Of a DNA stretch of 54,902 nucleotides, positions 31,974-39,698 are shown one piece after another. Made by a program: the position numbers and the translations under genes. The notes under the pieces were generated by a model. It was not told the DNA's origin, made no database searches, and worked only from the letters and a program-made list of their open reading frames with translations. Location of the stretch: positions 1-54,902 of the forward strand of contig CADCIQ010000007.1 of assembly GCA_902801425.1 (NCBI GenBank), given 5' to 3'. How positions within the stretch are numbered: position 1 is the first letter of the stretch; each line of letters begins with the position of its first letter. Origin of the DNA: an uncultured Bacteroidales bacterium. GTDB lineage: Bacteria > Bacteroidota > Bacteroidia > Bacteroidales > Bacteroidaceae.

Positions 31974-34034
31974 TTATCCCAAGAGACTTACTGTGCGCTT
32001 GAGGAACTTGTCAAGGGCAGCTCCCTTCAACATGCCATTCTGGAGGAGGGCGATGTCGATAAGCTGATGAACCTTGTCGTTCTTAGAAGCATAGCCAGCG
32101 AGAACGTCAGACTTCTTCTTCTGCTCAGCAGTAATGTTGTTGCGTGTGTCCTCGAGATCCTTCTTCTGAGCATCTGTAATCTCGTCTGCCTTCTTATCCT
32201 TCTGCTCAGCCTCAAGAACCATCTTACGAGCCTCAAGTCCCTTAATCTCAGAGAGGATTGGCTTGAGAGCCTCGGCTGTGTTAGCGTTGGTATCAGCAAG
32301 GATAGCCTTAACGACAGCGTGGTCTGAGTTGAGGACGAGAGTGTATGAGTCTGGCATCTGACCATAGAAGCCCATACCGCTCTGGAAACGGCTTGCGTCC
32401 TTCATACGGCGCATATACTCGTTCTGGGTGAACATTACAGGGGCAGCCTCTGCTCCGAGTGCCTGAACCTGTACCATGAAGTCGGTCTTGTCGATTGCTG
32501 GCATCTGAGACTTGAACACCTCAGAGATGTTTGCAACCTCTTCCTCTGAGAAATCAACCTTCTTAACCTCGTCCTTGACGATGAGGCGGTCGATAATATC
32601 ACCATCAACACGTGTGAAGCGAGACTTCTCGAACTTCTGCTCGAACATATTGATTGTAGGAGTATCAAGCTCGCCATCGAACAAGAGAACTGAATATCCC
32701 TTTGCCTTTGCAGCCTCGATGTATGAATACTGTTCCTCCTTGTTGTTAGCGTAGAGGTAGATGAGGTTGCCGTCCTTGTCGGTCTGGTTGTCCTTGATGA
32801 GAGTCTTGTACTCCTCGAATGTGAAGTACTTGCCTTCTGTGTCCTTGAAGAGAGAGAAATCCTTTGCACGGTCATAGAAAGACTCATCGGTTAGCATTCC
32901 GTAGTTGATGAAGATCTTGAGCTTGTCCCATTTCTCTTCGTAGTCCTTGCGGTCGTTCTTGAAGATACCGTTCAAGCGGTCAGCCACCTTCTTTGTGATG
33001 TATGTTGAGATCTTCTTCACGTTAGCATCGCTCTGGAGATAAGAACGGCTTACGTTCAATGGGATGTCTGGAGAATCGATAACACCATGAAGGAGAGTGA
33101 GGAAGTCAGGCACGATGCCCTCAACCTGATCAGTTACGAACACCTGATTGCAATAGAGCTGAATCTTATTGCGCTGAAGGTCGATATTGCTCTGTATGCG
33201 TGGGAAGTAGAGGATACCTGTGAGGTGGAATGGGAAATCTACATTGAGGTGAATCCAGAACAGAGGCTCATCCTGCATTGGATAGAGAGTGCGATAGAAT
33301 GACTTGTAGTCCTCGTCCTTGAGTGATGATGGTGTCTTAGTCCAGAGTGGCTCAACGCTATTGATCACGTTGTCCTCTGCTGTGTCAACCATTTCCTTCT
33401 TCTCAGAGCTCCACTCCTGCTTCTTGCCAAAGGCAACTGGTACTGCCATGAACTTACAGTACTTGTTCAGGAGAGACTCAATCTTTGACTTCTCAAGGAA
33501 CTCCTTGCAGTCCTCAGAGATATGGAGGACGATGTCAGAACCACGGCTATCGCGCTCTGCATCTGAAATCTCGAACTCAGGACTACCGTCACAAGTCCAT
33601 TTCAGAGCCTTTGCGCCGTCCTTATATGAACGTGTGATGATATCTACACGGTCAGAAACCATGAATGAAGAATAGAAGCCAAGACCGAAGTGTCCGATGA
33701 TGGCATTTGCGTTGTCCTTGTATTTCTCGAGGAAGTCTGTTACACCTGAGAAAGCAATCTGATTGATATAGCGGTCAATCTCCTCCTCTGTCATACCAAT
33801 ACCACGGTCGGAGATAGTGAGAGTGCCAGCCTCCTTGTCGAGAGAAACGTGAACGGTAAGGTCGCCCAGTTCGCCTTTGAACTCGCCACGCTCAGCCAGA
33901 GTCTTGAGTTTCTGGGTAGCGTCAACGGCATTAGAAATCATCTCACGAAGGAAAATCTCATGATCACTGTACAAGAACTTTTTGATAACGGGGAAGATGT
34001 TCTCGGTTGTAACCCCGATGTTACCTTTTTGCAT
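31974..34034 (-). CDS. htpG: Molecular chaperone HtpG (Hsp90)
   Basis: ATP-driven cytosolic chaperone of 686 residues. The start is taken as MQKGNIGVTTENIF at 34034. The open frame continues to 34121 only by translating a GC-rich repeat. N-terminal GHL ATPase motifs: REMISNAVDAT (near 35), DRGIGMT (near 90), GHFGLGFYSSFMV (near 130). The middle domain has FPRIQSNIDLQRNKIQLYCNQ and the catalytic-loop region LNVSRSYLQSD. The end lacks the eukaryotic MEEVD tail as expected. Compared with E. coli HtpG (about 624) it has a longer charged C-terminal third (KDKKADEITDAQKKDLEDT). Confidence 0.97.
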   Translation of the reverse strand: MQKGNIGVTTENIFPVIKKFLYSDHEIFLREMISNAVDATQKLKTLAERGEFKGELGDLTVHVSLDKEAGTLTISDRGIGMTEEEIDRYINQIAFSGVTDFLEKYKDNANAIIGHFGLGFYSSFMVSDRVDIITRSYKDGAKALKWTCDGSPEFEISDAERDSRGSDIVLHISEDCKEFLEKSKIESLLNKYCKFMAVPVAFGKKQEWSSEKKEMVDTAEDNVINSVEPLWTKTPSSLKDEDYKSFYRTLYPMQDEPLFWIHLNVDFPFHLTGILYFPRIQSNIDLQRNKIQLYCNQVFVTDQVEGIVPDFLTLLHGVIDSPDIPLNVSRSYLQSDANVKKISTYITKKVADRLNGIFKNDRKDYEEKWDKLKIFINYGMLTDESFYDRAKDFSLFKDTEGKYFTFEEYKTLIKDNQTDKDGNLIYLYANNKEEQYSYIEAAKAKGYSVLLFDGELDTPTINMFEQKFEKSRFTRVDGDIIDRLIVKDEVKKVDFSEEEVANISEVFKSQMPAIDKTDFMVQVQALGAEAAPVMFTQNEYMRRMKDASRFQSGMGFYGQMPDSYTLVLNSDHAVVKAILADTNANTAEALKPILSEIKGLEARKMVLEAEQKDKKADEITDAQKKDLEDTRNNITAEQKKKSDVLAGYASKNDKVHQLIDIALLQNGMLKGAALDKFLKRTVSLLG

Positions 34035-34067
34035 AGTAAATATAATGAATAAACATCGCAAGGCTTC

Positions 34068-34107
34068 GGCCTCTCCCCCCGCCCTCTCCCGTAGAGAGGG
34101 AGCCGGA
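34068..34107 (+). repeat. GC-rich palindromic repeat, family A (copy A5)
   Basis: GGCCTCTCCCCCCGCCCTCT through GAGGGAGCCGGA, 33 bases upstream of the htpG start and inverted relative to A6 at 34271. Confidence 0.9.
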
Positions 34108-34270
34108 GCGCTTAAAGGCATTCCTCTAAAGGATATTTAGAGCCGGCTAAAGCCATAAAAACGATGATGTGTTAATATTTTTATTTATTTGCTATGCGTA
34201 AAACAAAAGGTGTGCCAAAATATAAATGAAAAATGAAAAGTGAGAAATGGAGTTCTTCCCCTTTTCGCCC

Positions 34271-34310
34271 TCCGGCTCCCTCCCTACGGGGGAGGGCGGG
34301 GGGAGAGGCC
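34271..34310 (-). repeat. GC-rich palindromic repeat, family A (copy A6)
   Basis: TCCGGCTCCCTCCCTACGGG through GGGGAGAGGCC, ending 11 bases before the stop codon of the YihY-type gene. The AATGAAAAGTGAGAAATGG just before it closely matches the sequence between A1 and A2. Confidence 0.92.
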
Positions 34311-34321
34311 GTAGTTCCCCC

Positions 34322-35578
34322 TTATAACTTCTTCAACTCAATACTCCTTGCTTTATCAAGATATTCGTCATATAGCAAAATGGCAGACTCCCACTCTTTT
34401 GATGCTGACAAGATGTCGGAATCTACGTTTGTGCCGAGCTTTGAAAGGCGTGAATGCAATTCGCCTATGGTGAGGATATTAAGGGCTTCAGCCGGTTGAT
34501 AGAGCACTTCCTCACCTTTGTCATCGTGCATTATCTCTGCAAGGAAATGTATCTGCTGAAGGTCGTAGAGGAGTTTCGACAATACACGCATCGAAATTCC
34601 AAGCTGCTCTTTCAACTGCATGGAACTATAAGCCAGCTTGCCTTCCGAGAAGCGTTTGCAGACAATAGACATTATCTTTATAGACAGCACCATCCTTGCC
34701 TTGTATGACAAGTCCGCCTGTGAATTATTTGAAAGGAAGTCGTCATGATTCTGAATTGTATATGACAGTTCTGCACCCACGAGAATGATAGTCCAAGAAA
34801 TCTGCATCCACAGCATGAAAAGAGGTATTACGGCAAATGATCCGTAAATGGCGTTGTAGTTGCTAACCCATATCTGCGAGTTTACATAGATGAGCTGGAA
34901 TAACTGCATAGATACACCTGCCGCTATGCCAGGCCAAAGGGCAGAGCGTAGTCTCACCTTCGTGTTTGGCATAAAGACATAAAGCCCCACGAATACGGCT
35001 GACAGCACAACGTATGGGATAAGCTCTATGCAGAACTTCATCAAAGGCCCTATGATGGTAATATCTATAAGGTGGCGGTTGAATGCCTGCATCCAGATGC
35101 TGAGACCTGATATTGCCACTATTCCAATAGGTAGGGCGAAGAGCAGAGCCATATAGTCGGTAAAGGTGCGGAACATGGATCTTGGCTTTCTCACAAGCCA
35201 GATGTCGTTAAAGGTTTCTTCTATCGTGCTGATAAGCATCAGGACAGTTCCGAGCATGAAAAGAAGTCCAATGCCGAGGAACACGCCTTTCTTAGTATTA
35301 ATAAGGTATGAATTGACAAACCCGATTATTATCTCCGAAACATCCGGCTGAGCCTTGAGCAGATCGCGAAACCACTCCTCTATATAGATATTATAGCCGA
35401 AACCTCTTGCAATAGCAAATACTACCGCAAGGATAGGTACGGTAGCAAGCAAGGTTGAGTAGGTCAACCTACTTGCAGAAGCCAGAACTCGCTTTGCCAT
35501 AAAGTCATTATAGAGCGATATCAATATTTCCTTAATGGACTTTAGGCTAAGAGATCTTGTGACAAAAGGATTTTTCAT
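34322..35578 (-). CDS. YihY/BrkB-family membrane protein
   Basis: Inner-membrane protein of 418 residues of the YihY/UPF0761 family (older names BrkB, tRNA-processing RNase BN, the latter now considered wrong). The start is taken at MKNPFVTRSL (35578). The open frame runs to 35608 only through repeat sequence. Six membrane segments are visible in the first 290 residues, with family blocks ASRLTYSTLLATVPILAVVF (near 35) and LFMLWMQISWTIILVGAELS (near 255). A cytosolic C-terminal region of about 130 residues (MVLSIKIMSIVCKRFSEGK onward) has a winged-helix look, a common extension in Bacteroidota. Molecular function is not established. Confidence 0.9.
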   Translation of the reverse strand: MKNPFVTRSLSLKSIKEILISLYNDFMAKRVLASASRLTYSTLLATVPILAVVFAIARGFGYNIYIEEWFRDLLKAQPDVSEIIIGFVNSYLINTKKGVFLGIGLLFMLGTVLMLISTIEETFNDIWLVRKPRSMFRTFTDYMALLFALPIGIVAISGLSIWMQAFNRHLIDITIIGPLMKFCIELIPYVVLSAVFVGLYVFMPNTKVRLRSALWPGIAAGVSMQLFQLIYVNSQIWVSNYNAIYGSFAVIPLFMLWMQISWTIILVGAELSYTIQNHDDFLSNNSQADLSYKARMVLSIKIMSIVCKRFSEGKLAYSSMQLKEQLGISMRVLSKLLYDLQQIHFLAEIMHDDKGEEVLYQPAEALNILTIGELHSRLSKLGTNVDSDILSASKEWESAILLYDEYLDKARSIELKKL

Positions 35579-35594
35579 TGTTCCATAATATTTC

Positions 35595-35660
35595 AAACGC
35601 AAAGACACAGAGACGCAAAGCTGATTTTTCCTTTCCTTTGTGTCTTTGCGTCTTAGCGTT
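35595..35660. repeat. Inverted repeat, family F
   Basis: AACGCAAAGACACAGAGACG (from 35596) faces CTTTGTGTCTTTGCGTCTTA (from 35636). It lies between the YihY-type start and the RNase P RNA and shares GTGTCTT(T/C)GCGTCTT(A/G)GCGTT with 31931-31950. Confidence 0.75.
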
Positions 35661-35674
35661 CATTACTATATAAA

Positions 35675-35706
35675 GTTCCCTCCCTTGGGGAGGGGTAGGG
35701 TGGGTC
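35675..35706 (+). repeat. GC-rich repeat, family C
   Basis: CCCTCCCTTGGGGAGGGGTA then GGGTGGGTC, like 4628-4654 in the same orientation. It lies at the 3' edge of the RNase P RNA gene and could serve as its terminator. Confidence 0.6.
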
Positions 35707-35712
35707 AAAGAA

Positions 35713-36148
35713 AGCAGCGCCCCTATAAGCCGGGTTCTGTACATCCGCAAGCCTCTCGGCAAACGGTGTGCCTTGTCATTTATCTAGTCCTGAGGTTACC
35801 CCCAGGCTCAAGCGTTCTACCCTCCACCGTAGTCGGATGACATCGGGCGAGCAACCCTCTGACGATGGTATACGCGAACTTGCAGCCTCCGGAAGACACA
35901 GCACCGATGTCACCACCGGCCTGGTGAGCTCTTACCTCACCTTCTCACCTTGACACCCCCACGGCAATAGCGATAAACGAGTTAGGGCTAAAGCCAAGAG
36001 ATGCAGTTATTTTCTTCTGTCCGATCTTACCGTCACCGGTAACTCCTATTTTCGGGAGCGGAGCGCTCTTTGCTGCCCGGACTTTCCTCTCGCCCAAGTC
36101 ACAAGTGATAATGGACCAGCGACAAAGCCGGGGTGCTGCTGTCTAAAT
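35713..36148 (-). ncRNA. rnpB: RNase P RNA, bacterial type A
   Basis: Catalytic RNA of ribonuclease P, which trims tRNA 5' leaders. On the minus strand the hallmark P4 strand GAAAGTCCGGGC is the complement of 36075-36086, and its partner near the 3' end, ACCCGGCTTATA, is the complement of 35727-35738. ACAGAAGAAAATAACTGC appears in the middle as the complement of about 36004-36021. The 5' end is placed about ten bases after the -7 box of the promoter at 36158-36189. Ends are accurate to roughly 10 bases. A length near 435 is somewhat longer than E. coli (377) but usual for Bacteroidota. Confidence 0.92.
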
Positions 36149-36157
36149 ATCTGACTG

Positions 36158-36189
36158 CAAAGGTACTATTATTTTTCTGATTATCCAAA
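36158..36189 (-). promoter_or_regulatory. Promoter of rnpB
   Basis: On the minus strand TTTG (36186-36189), 20-base spacer, TACCTTTG (36158-36165). Exact consensus, directly upstream of the RNase P RNA. Confidence 0.8.
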
Positions 36190-36216
36190 TCATCGGGCAA
36201 ATAATTTCTATATTCG

Positions 36217-36321
36217 TCCGTTCTCAGTCCGTTGATAGTCCGTTATTCCTCCGATGATAATACCATAATAATACCATTATAATACCATAAACTATTGTAT
36301 TATTATGGTATTTGTATTGTG
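36217..36321. repeat. 11-bp phased array (array 4)
   Basis: TCCGTT begins at 36217, 36228 and 36239, TCCGAT at 36250, then TACCAT at 36261, 36272 and 36283, then ATTGTA, ATGGTA and ATTGTG at 36294, 36305 and 36316. Ten units, each 11 bases from the last, with the later part forming a TACCATAAT/ATTATGGTA dyad. It lies between the divergent rnpB promoter and the promoter at 36418. The rest of 36149-36467 holds only these promoters. Confidence 0.9.
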
Positions 36322-36417
36322 ATTTATATGTTTTTTTATCGGATTTACTTCCTTGCCAGACAGGAATACCATTAAAGGCATGAGCTTATATCATCCTTGA
36401 TTTTCTTGTGTTTTTTC

Positions 36418-36448
36418 TTTGTGATATTAAAAATTTTGATTACTTTTG
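36418..36448 (+). promoter_or_regulatory. Promoter of the two-repeat secreted protein gene
   Basis: TTTG (36418-36421), 19-base spacer, TACTTTTG (36441-36448), 20 bases before the ATG at 36468, which supports that start. Confidence 0.72.
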
Positions 36449-36467
36449 CCCTCGAAAATCAGACGTT

Positions 36468-36998
36468 ATGAAACATATAATATTTCTCATTTGTGCTTTA
36501 TTTGCCTGCTCCTTCACCTCAAAGGCGCAGGTTAAGATTTCCTCTTGTGATTTGGATGGGACAAAATGGAAGATTTTAGGCGGCTATAATGAAGTATGGG
36601 ATTTTCACTATGAAGGAAGTTCGGAAAATGAGTACTACGAATTTAAAAAAGGTGAAATGCTGTGGCATCAGGAGAGTGGTAATACATTTACTTATCAGTA
36701 CTACATATCAGACGCGATTCCAACTAAATTTGATTTTTCAAAAGTCGGAACAACGACAAAAGGATGCTACTATGTACAATACAACCCAGTGGCAAATGTC
36801 TATCATTACTGGCGCATAATGACTTTTGACAAGAATGCTAAAGAAATGAAACACGAGGTTGTAGATCCTAAAAAAACAGAAAGTCATTCGGGGTATTTTG
36901 TAAATTACGAATTGATACAAGAAATCTCCACAACTGATTTGAATGGTACAACCTGGCAAATAGATAAAGAATATTCAAAATGTACAAAAACTACATAG
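36468..36998 (+). CDS. Secreted protein, first part of a frameshifted gene
   Basis: Predicted protein of 176 residues with a signal peptide (MKHIIFLICALFACSFTSKAQ). The mature part begins a domain SCDLDGTKWKI...IPTKFDFSKVGTTTKGCYYVQY (about residues 25-150). A second copy then starts (TTDLNGTTWQI) but is cut by a stop codon at 36996-36998. The next frame (36980-37351) continues that second domain (IPTKFDSSKVGKQTKGHYLIQY), so the two open frames are one two-domain gene broken at the A-run 36986-36990. No family is recognised. A good promoter lies directly upstream. Confidence 0.7.
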   Translation: MKHIIFLICALFACSFTSKAQVKISSCDLDGTKWKILGGYNEVWDFHYEGSSENEYYEFKKGEMLWHQESGNTFTYQYYISDAIPTKFDFSKVGTTTKGCYYVQYNPVANVYHYWRIMTFDKNAKEMKHEVVDPKKTESHSGYFVNYELIQEISTTDLNGTTWQIDKEYSKCTKTT

Positions 36999-37351
36999 AA
37001 TGTACAGATAGACAGATAATTAAGCATATTCAAAATGATACAGATTGTATCCCCTATGACTACTATTTGTCAGAAACAATACCCACTAAGTTCGATTCAT
37101 CCAAGGTGGGAAAACAGACGAAAGGACACTATCTTATACAATATGATCCCGAAAAAAAGGCATTCTTCAGTTTTGCTATTCAGAAAACAGCGAAACAGTT
37201 GACCCTTACACGCATAAAGGACAAGAGCGGTTCTTCTGGCGGTGTTTCTGGCGCTTTTATATATGTGTCTTATGACATGATTATTGATAGAAGTAAAATA
37301 AATGATAGAAAGCCAGGTTCGAAAAAAACTCCTGTAAAAGCGGAATATTAA
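36980..37351 (+). pseudogene. Second part of the frameshifted two-domain secreted protein
   Basis: Open frame of 123 residues overlapping the previous one by 19 bases in the -1 frame. It contains the remainder of the second domain: YYLSETIPTKFDSSKVGKQT matches YYISDAIPTKFDFSKVGTTT of the first domain, and FIYVSYDMI matches YFVNYELIQ. It has no signal peptide and is unlikely to be translated alone. Either one base was lost near 36986-36990 or a -1 slip on AAAAA joins the frames. A strong terminator follows. Confidence 0.65.
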
Positions 37352-37371
37352 ACCATTAACAGAACAAGATC

Positions 37372-37419
37372 ATCCCACACCTCCACCAATTCCTTGTGAA
37401 TTCCTTGGCGGTGTGGGAT
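37372..37419 (+). terminator. Terminator after the two-domain secreted protein gene
   Basis: ATCCCACACC...AATTCC pairs with GGAATT-type and GGTGTGGGAT sequence (stem to 37419) and is followed by TTTTG. Confidence 0.8.
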
Positions 37420-37498
37420 TTTGTTTCATATTATGGGTGCATAGGAGAGAACTGAGACATATTAGTTTGGGACAAAAACAAATATTTCCTGTGCTTTA

Positions 37499-37530
37499 TT
37501 TGCAGATTTGCAGAAAATGTTTTATTTTTG
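37499..37530 (+). promoter_or_regulatory. Promoter of the acidic lipoprotein gene
   Basis: TTTG (37499-37502), 20-base spacer, TATTTTTG (37523-37530), with a leader of about 100 bases before the ATG at 37635. Confidence 0.68.
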
Positions 37531-37634
37531 CACTCGGAAAGACAAAATGCCTTTGCTCCTTTCCTTTGTAAAGAGTCGAAAACGAGCACGTTTCGTGCAT
37601 ATTTAAATTTTTCAACCTAATAAAAACAAACAAA

Positions 37635-38174
37635 ATGAAAATCAAGATGATGACGCTTGCAGCCGTTTTTTGCTGCGCATTGAGTTCGACAATGTTCACC
37701 GCTTGCGGAAGTGATGATGACGACAGCGACAACAACAACAAGATTCAGGTAGATGAGAAAAAGCCTGTTGCTGTTGTAAAGGAGTACAAGTTTGATGTAT
37801 CTGACGATATGCTTGCCATGTTGGATATCACCGTAGAATACTATGATGAAAATTGCAAACTGCAGACAGAAAAGCTTACGCAGAAGGAGTGGATAAAAAA
37901 AGTCAAGGTGGCAAGTGTTCCCGCACTCGCTTCTGGAGCGTGTTTGAAAGCACAGGTTAAGGATGGTGTTGATGTCAATACCATTGGGAATAAAACATCC
38001 TCATACGGATATGTCTGTCGTTCATATTTAGTGAATGCATCTGATAATGAAGTTGGTAATAGTGATGCTGAAGGAGTACGTTTACTTTTCGACGAGAATG
38101 TTCTCAGTTCATTGCTCGACCAGGAGAATGGTATAATAATGAGTTTTCCAAAAGATTTTAAGACGGGGGATTGA
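37635..38174 (+). CDS. Acidic lipoprotein of unknown function
   Basis: Protein of 179 residues. MKIKMMTLAAVFCCALSSTM is a signal peptide leading to lipobox FTAC, so Cys24 would be lipidated. It is followed at once by an acidic GSDDDDSDNNN stretch. In Bacteroidota, acidic residues just after the lipid Cys often direct lipoproteins to the cell surface. The rest contains strand-like segments and three further cysteines (ENCKL, SGACL, YVCRS). No family is recognised. A terminator at 38220-38254 follows. Confidence 0.72.
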   Translation: MKIKMMTLAAVFCCALSSTMFTACGSDDDDSDNNNKIQVDEKKPVAVVKEYKFDVSDDMLAMLDITVEYYDENCKLQTEKLTQKEWIKKVKVASVPALASGACLKAQVKDGVDVNTIGNKTSSYGYVCRSYLVNASDNEVGNSDAEGVRLLFDENVLSSLLDQENGIIMSFPKDFKTGD

Positions 38175-38219
38175 TTAAGCCAAGCAGTTGGGAACAAGAA
38201 ATCTCTTTGTTGATGATTT

Positions 38220-38254
38220 ATGGGCAGAGCTAAATTCATATCAGCTCTGCCCAT
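38220..38254 (+). terminator. Terminator after the acidic lipoprotein gene
   Basis: Perfect stem ATGGGCAGAGCT / AGCTCTGCCCAT with an 11-base loop, followed by TACGTTTTG. Confidence 0.82.
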
Positions 38255-38333
38255 TACGTTTTGCAATAAATCTATTTTCTGATTATTTTCAGCGAATTAT
38301 TTGCAATTGTGCGGAAAATGAATTAATTTTGCA

Positions 38334-38341
38334 CTCAAATT
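38334..38341 (+). promoter_or_regulatory. -7 box for map
   Basis: TAATTTTG, 49 bases before the ATG at 38391. The -33 element is poor. Confidence 0.5.
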
Positions 38342-38390
38342 AAAAAAGTGCTTCAAACTTTATGGTTGAATTGCACAGAAAACAAATAAA

Positions 38391-39248
38391 ATGGCAAAGA
38401 AAAAACGTTGGCACTGCATTCCCGGTCAGCCTCTCACCGAGATGGATAAGCAGGTGATGTATTGGGAGAGCAAGGGCAAGCTTGTGCCTACCCGTGATTT
38501 GATTCTCAACGACGAGCAGATTGAGGGCATCCGTCGTGCTGGTGTGGTGAATACTGGCGTGCTGGATGAAGTGGCAAAACAGATTCATGCAGGAATGAAC
38601 ACTCAGGAGATTGACGATATCTGCATGCAATACTGCAAGGATCATAACGCAATTCCAGCCTGTCTCAACTATGAGGGTTTCCCTAAGTCTGTCTGCACGA
38701 GTATCAATGAGGTGGTGTGTCACGGCATTCCGAAGGAAGAGGATGTACTTGAGGAAGGTGATATTATAAATGTGGATTTCACAACTATCCTTGACGGATA
38801 TTATGCAGATGCTTCTCGTATGTTCATCATAGGCAAGACAACTCCTGGGAAGGAACAGCTTGTGCGTGTTGCCAAGGAATGCCTTGAAATAGGCATGGAG
38901 GCTGCAAAGCCTTACGGTTTCGTGGGTGATATCGGTCATGCCATCAAGAAACATTGCAAGAAGTTCGGCTATGGAATCGTGACAGACCTTTGTGGTCATG
39001 GTGTTGGATTGAAATTCCATGAGGAGCCGGAGGTAATGCATACAGGCTATCGTGGTACTGGTATGCTTCTTGTTCCTGGTATGGTGTTCACCATTGAGCC
39101 TATGATCAACATGAAATCGCCAAAGGTATTTATTGATGCTGACGATGAATATGGTTGGGAGGTTATCACGGAAGATGAGCTTCCTTCTGCACAATGGGAA
39201 CACACGCTCTTGATGACAGAGCATGGGGTAGAGATATTAACATATTAA
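38391..39248 (+). CDS. map: Methionine aminopeptidase, type I
   Basis: Removes the initiator Met from nascent proteins, with a dinuclear metal centre. It has 285 residues, about 20-30 more than E. coli Map because of an N-terminal extension (MAKKKRWHCIPGQPLTEMDK). Metal ligands are visible in order: Asp in INVDFTT, Asp in YADASR, His in GHGVGLKFHEEP, Glu in FTIEPM and Glu in WEHTLLMTEHG. The gene ends ten bases before a GC-rich repeat (A7) that opens the DUF559 unit. Confidence 0.96.
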   Translation: MAKKKRWHCIPGQPLTEMDKQVMYWESKGKLVPTRDLILNDEQIEGIRRAGVVNTGVLDEVAKQIHAGMNTQEIDDICMQYCKDHNAIPACLNYEGFPKSVCTSINEVVCHGIPKEEDVLEEGDIINVDFTTILDGYYADASRMFIIGKTTPGKEQLVRVAKECLEIGMEAAKPYGFVGDIGHAIKKHCKKFGYGIVTDLCGHGVGLKFHEEPEVMHTGYRGTGMLLVPGMVFTIEPMINMKSPKVFIDADDEYGWEVITEDELPSAQWEHTLLMTEHGVEILTY

Positions 39249-39257
39249 AGGAACTAC

Positions 39258-39297
39258 GGCCTCTCCCCCCGCCCTCCCCCGTAGGGAGGGAGCCGGA
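39258..39297 (+). repeat. GC-rich palindromic repeat, family A (copy A7), left end of the DUF559 unit
   Basis: GGCCTCTCCCCCCGCCCTCC through GGGAGGGAGCCGGA, ten bases after the map stop codon. It is the inverted partner of A8 at 39745-39784, with the DUF559 gene between. Confidence 0.92.
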
Positions 39298-39329
39298 AGG
39301 CGGACGGGGAATGCTCAAAACAAGTTAGT

Positions 39330-39698
39330 ATGAAGGACTGCTATAAGACTACATCTCCAGATAGGTATCGCATTTTGAATGACAAAGCAAAAGAAATGCG
39401 TGCTAAGCCTACAGAAGCGGAAAATTTGCTGTGGCAATATCTTCGGGCAAGCAGGTTGGGGGTGAAGTTTAGGAGACAACATCTTGTTGGAGATTATATA
39501 GCAGATTTCGTGTGTCTGGAAAAACATCTTGTCATAGAACTTGATGGGAAATGTCATGAACATGATAAAGAGCATGACAAATTAAGAGATAATGAATTAT
39601 TGAAACTTGGATATAGAACAATTCGTTTTACGAATGAAGATTTATTTGGTGAAATTGAATTTGTTTTAGAAACAATAAAAAGTAATCTCGATGAGTAA
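39330..39698 (+). CDS. DUF559 (Vsr-like) endonuclease-domain protein
   Basis: Protein of 122 residues that is almost entirely one DUF559 domain, a PD-(D/E)xK nuclease fold related to Vsr mismatch endonuclease. Visible blocks: KAKEMRAKPTEAENLLWQYL (about 14-33), KFRRQHLVGDYIADFVC (about 46-62) with the catalytic Asp, LVIELDGKCHE (about 68-78) with the E-x-D/K part, and LGYRTIRFTNEDLF (about 92-105). The gene lies exactly between inverted GC-rich repeats A7 and A8, and its last codons overlap the start codon of tsaD (39691). Such genes often stand alone next to repeats, so a role in spreading them is possible but inferred. Confidence 0.88.
   Translation: MKDCYKTTSPDRYRILNDKAKEMRAKPTEAENLLWQYLRASRLGVKFRRQHLVGDYIADFVCLEKHLVIELDGKCHEHDKEHDKLRDNELLKLGYRTIRFTNEDLFGEIEFVLETIKSNLDE

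Noticed and set aside
34035-34121. N-terminal extension of HtpG (29 extra codons)
   Set aside because: It would translate repeat A5. The family start MQKGNIGVTTENIF at 34034 is correct.
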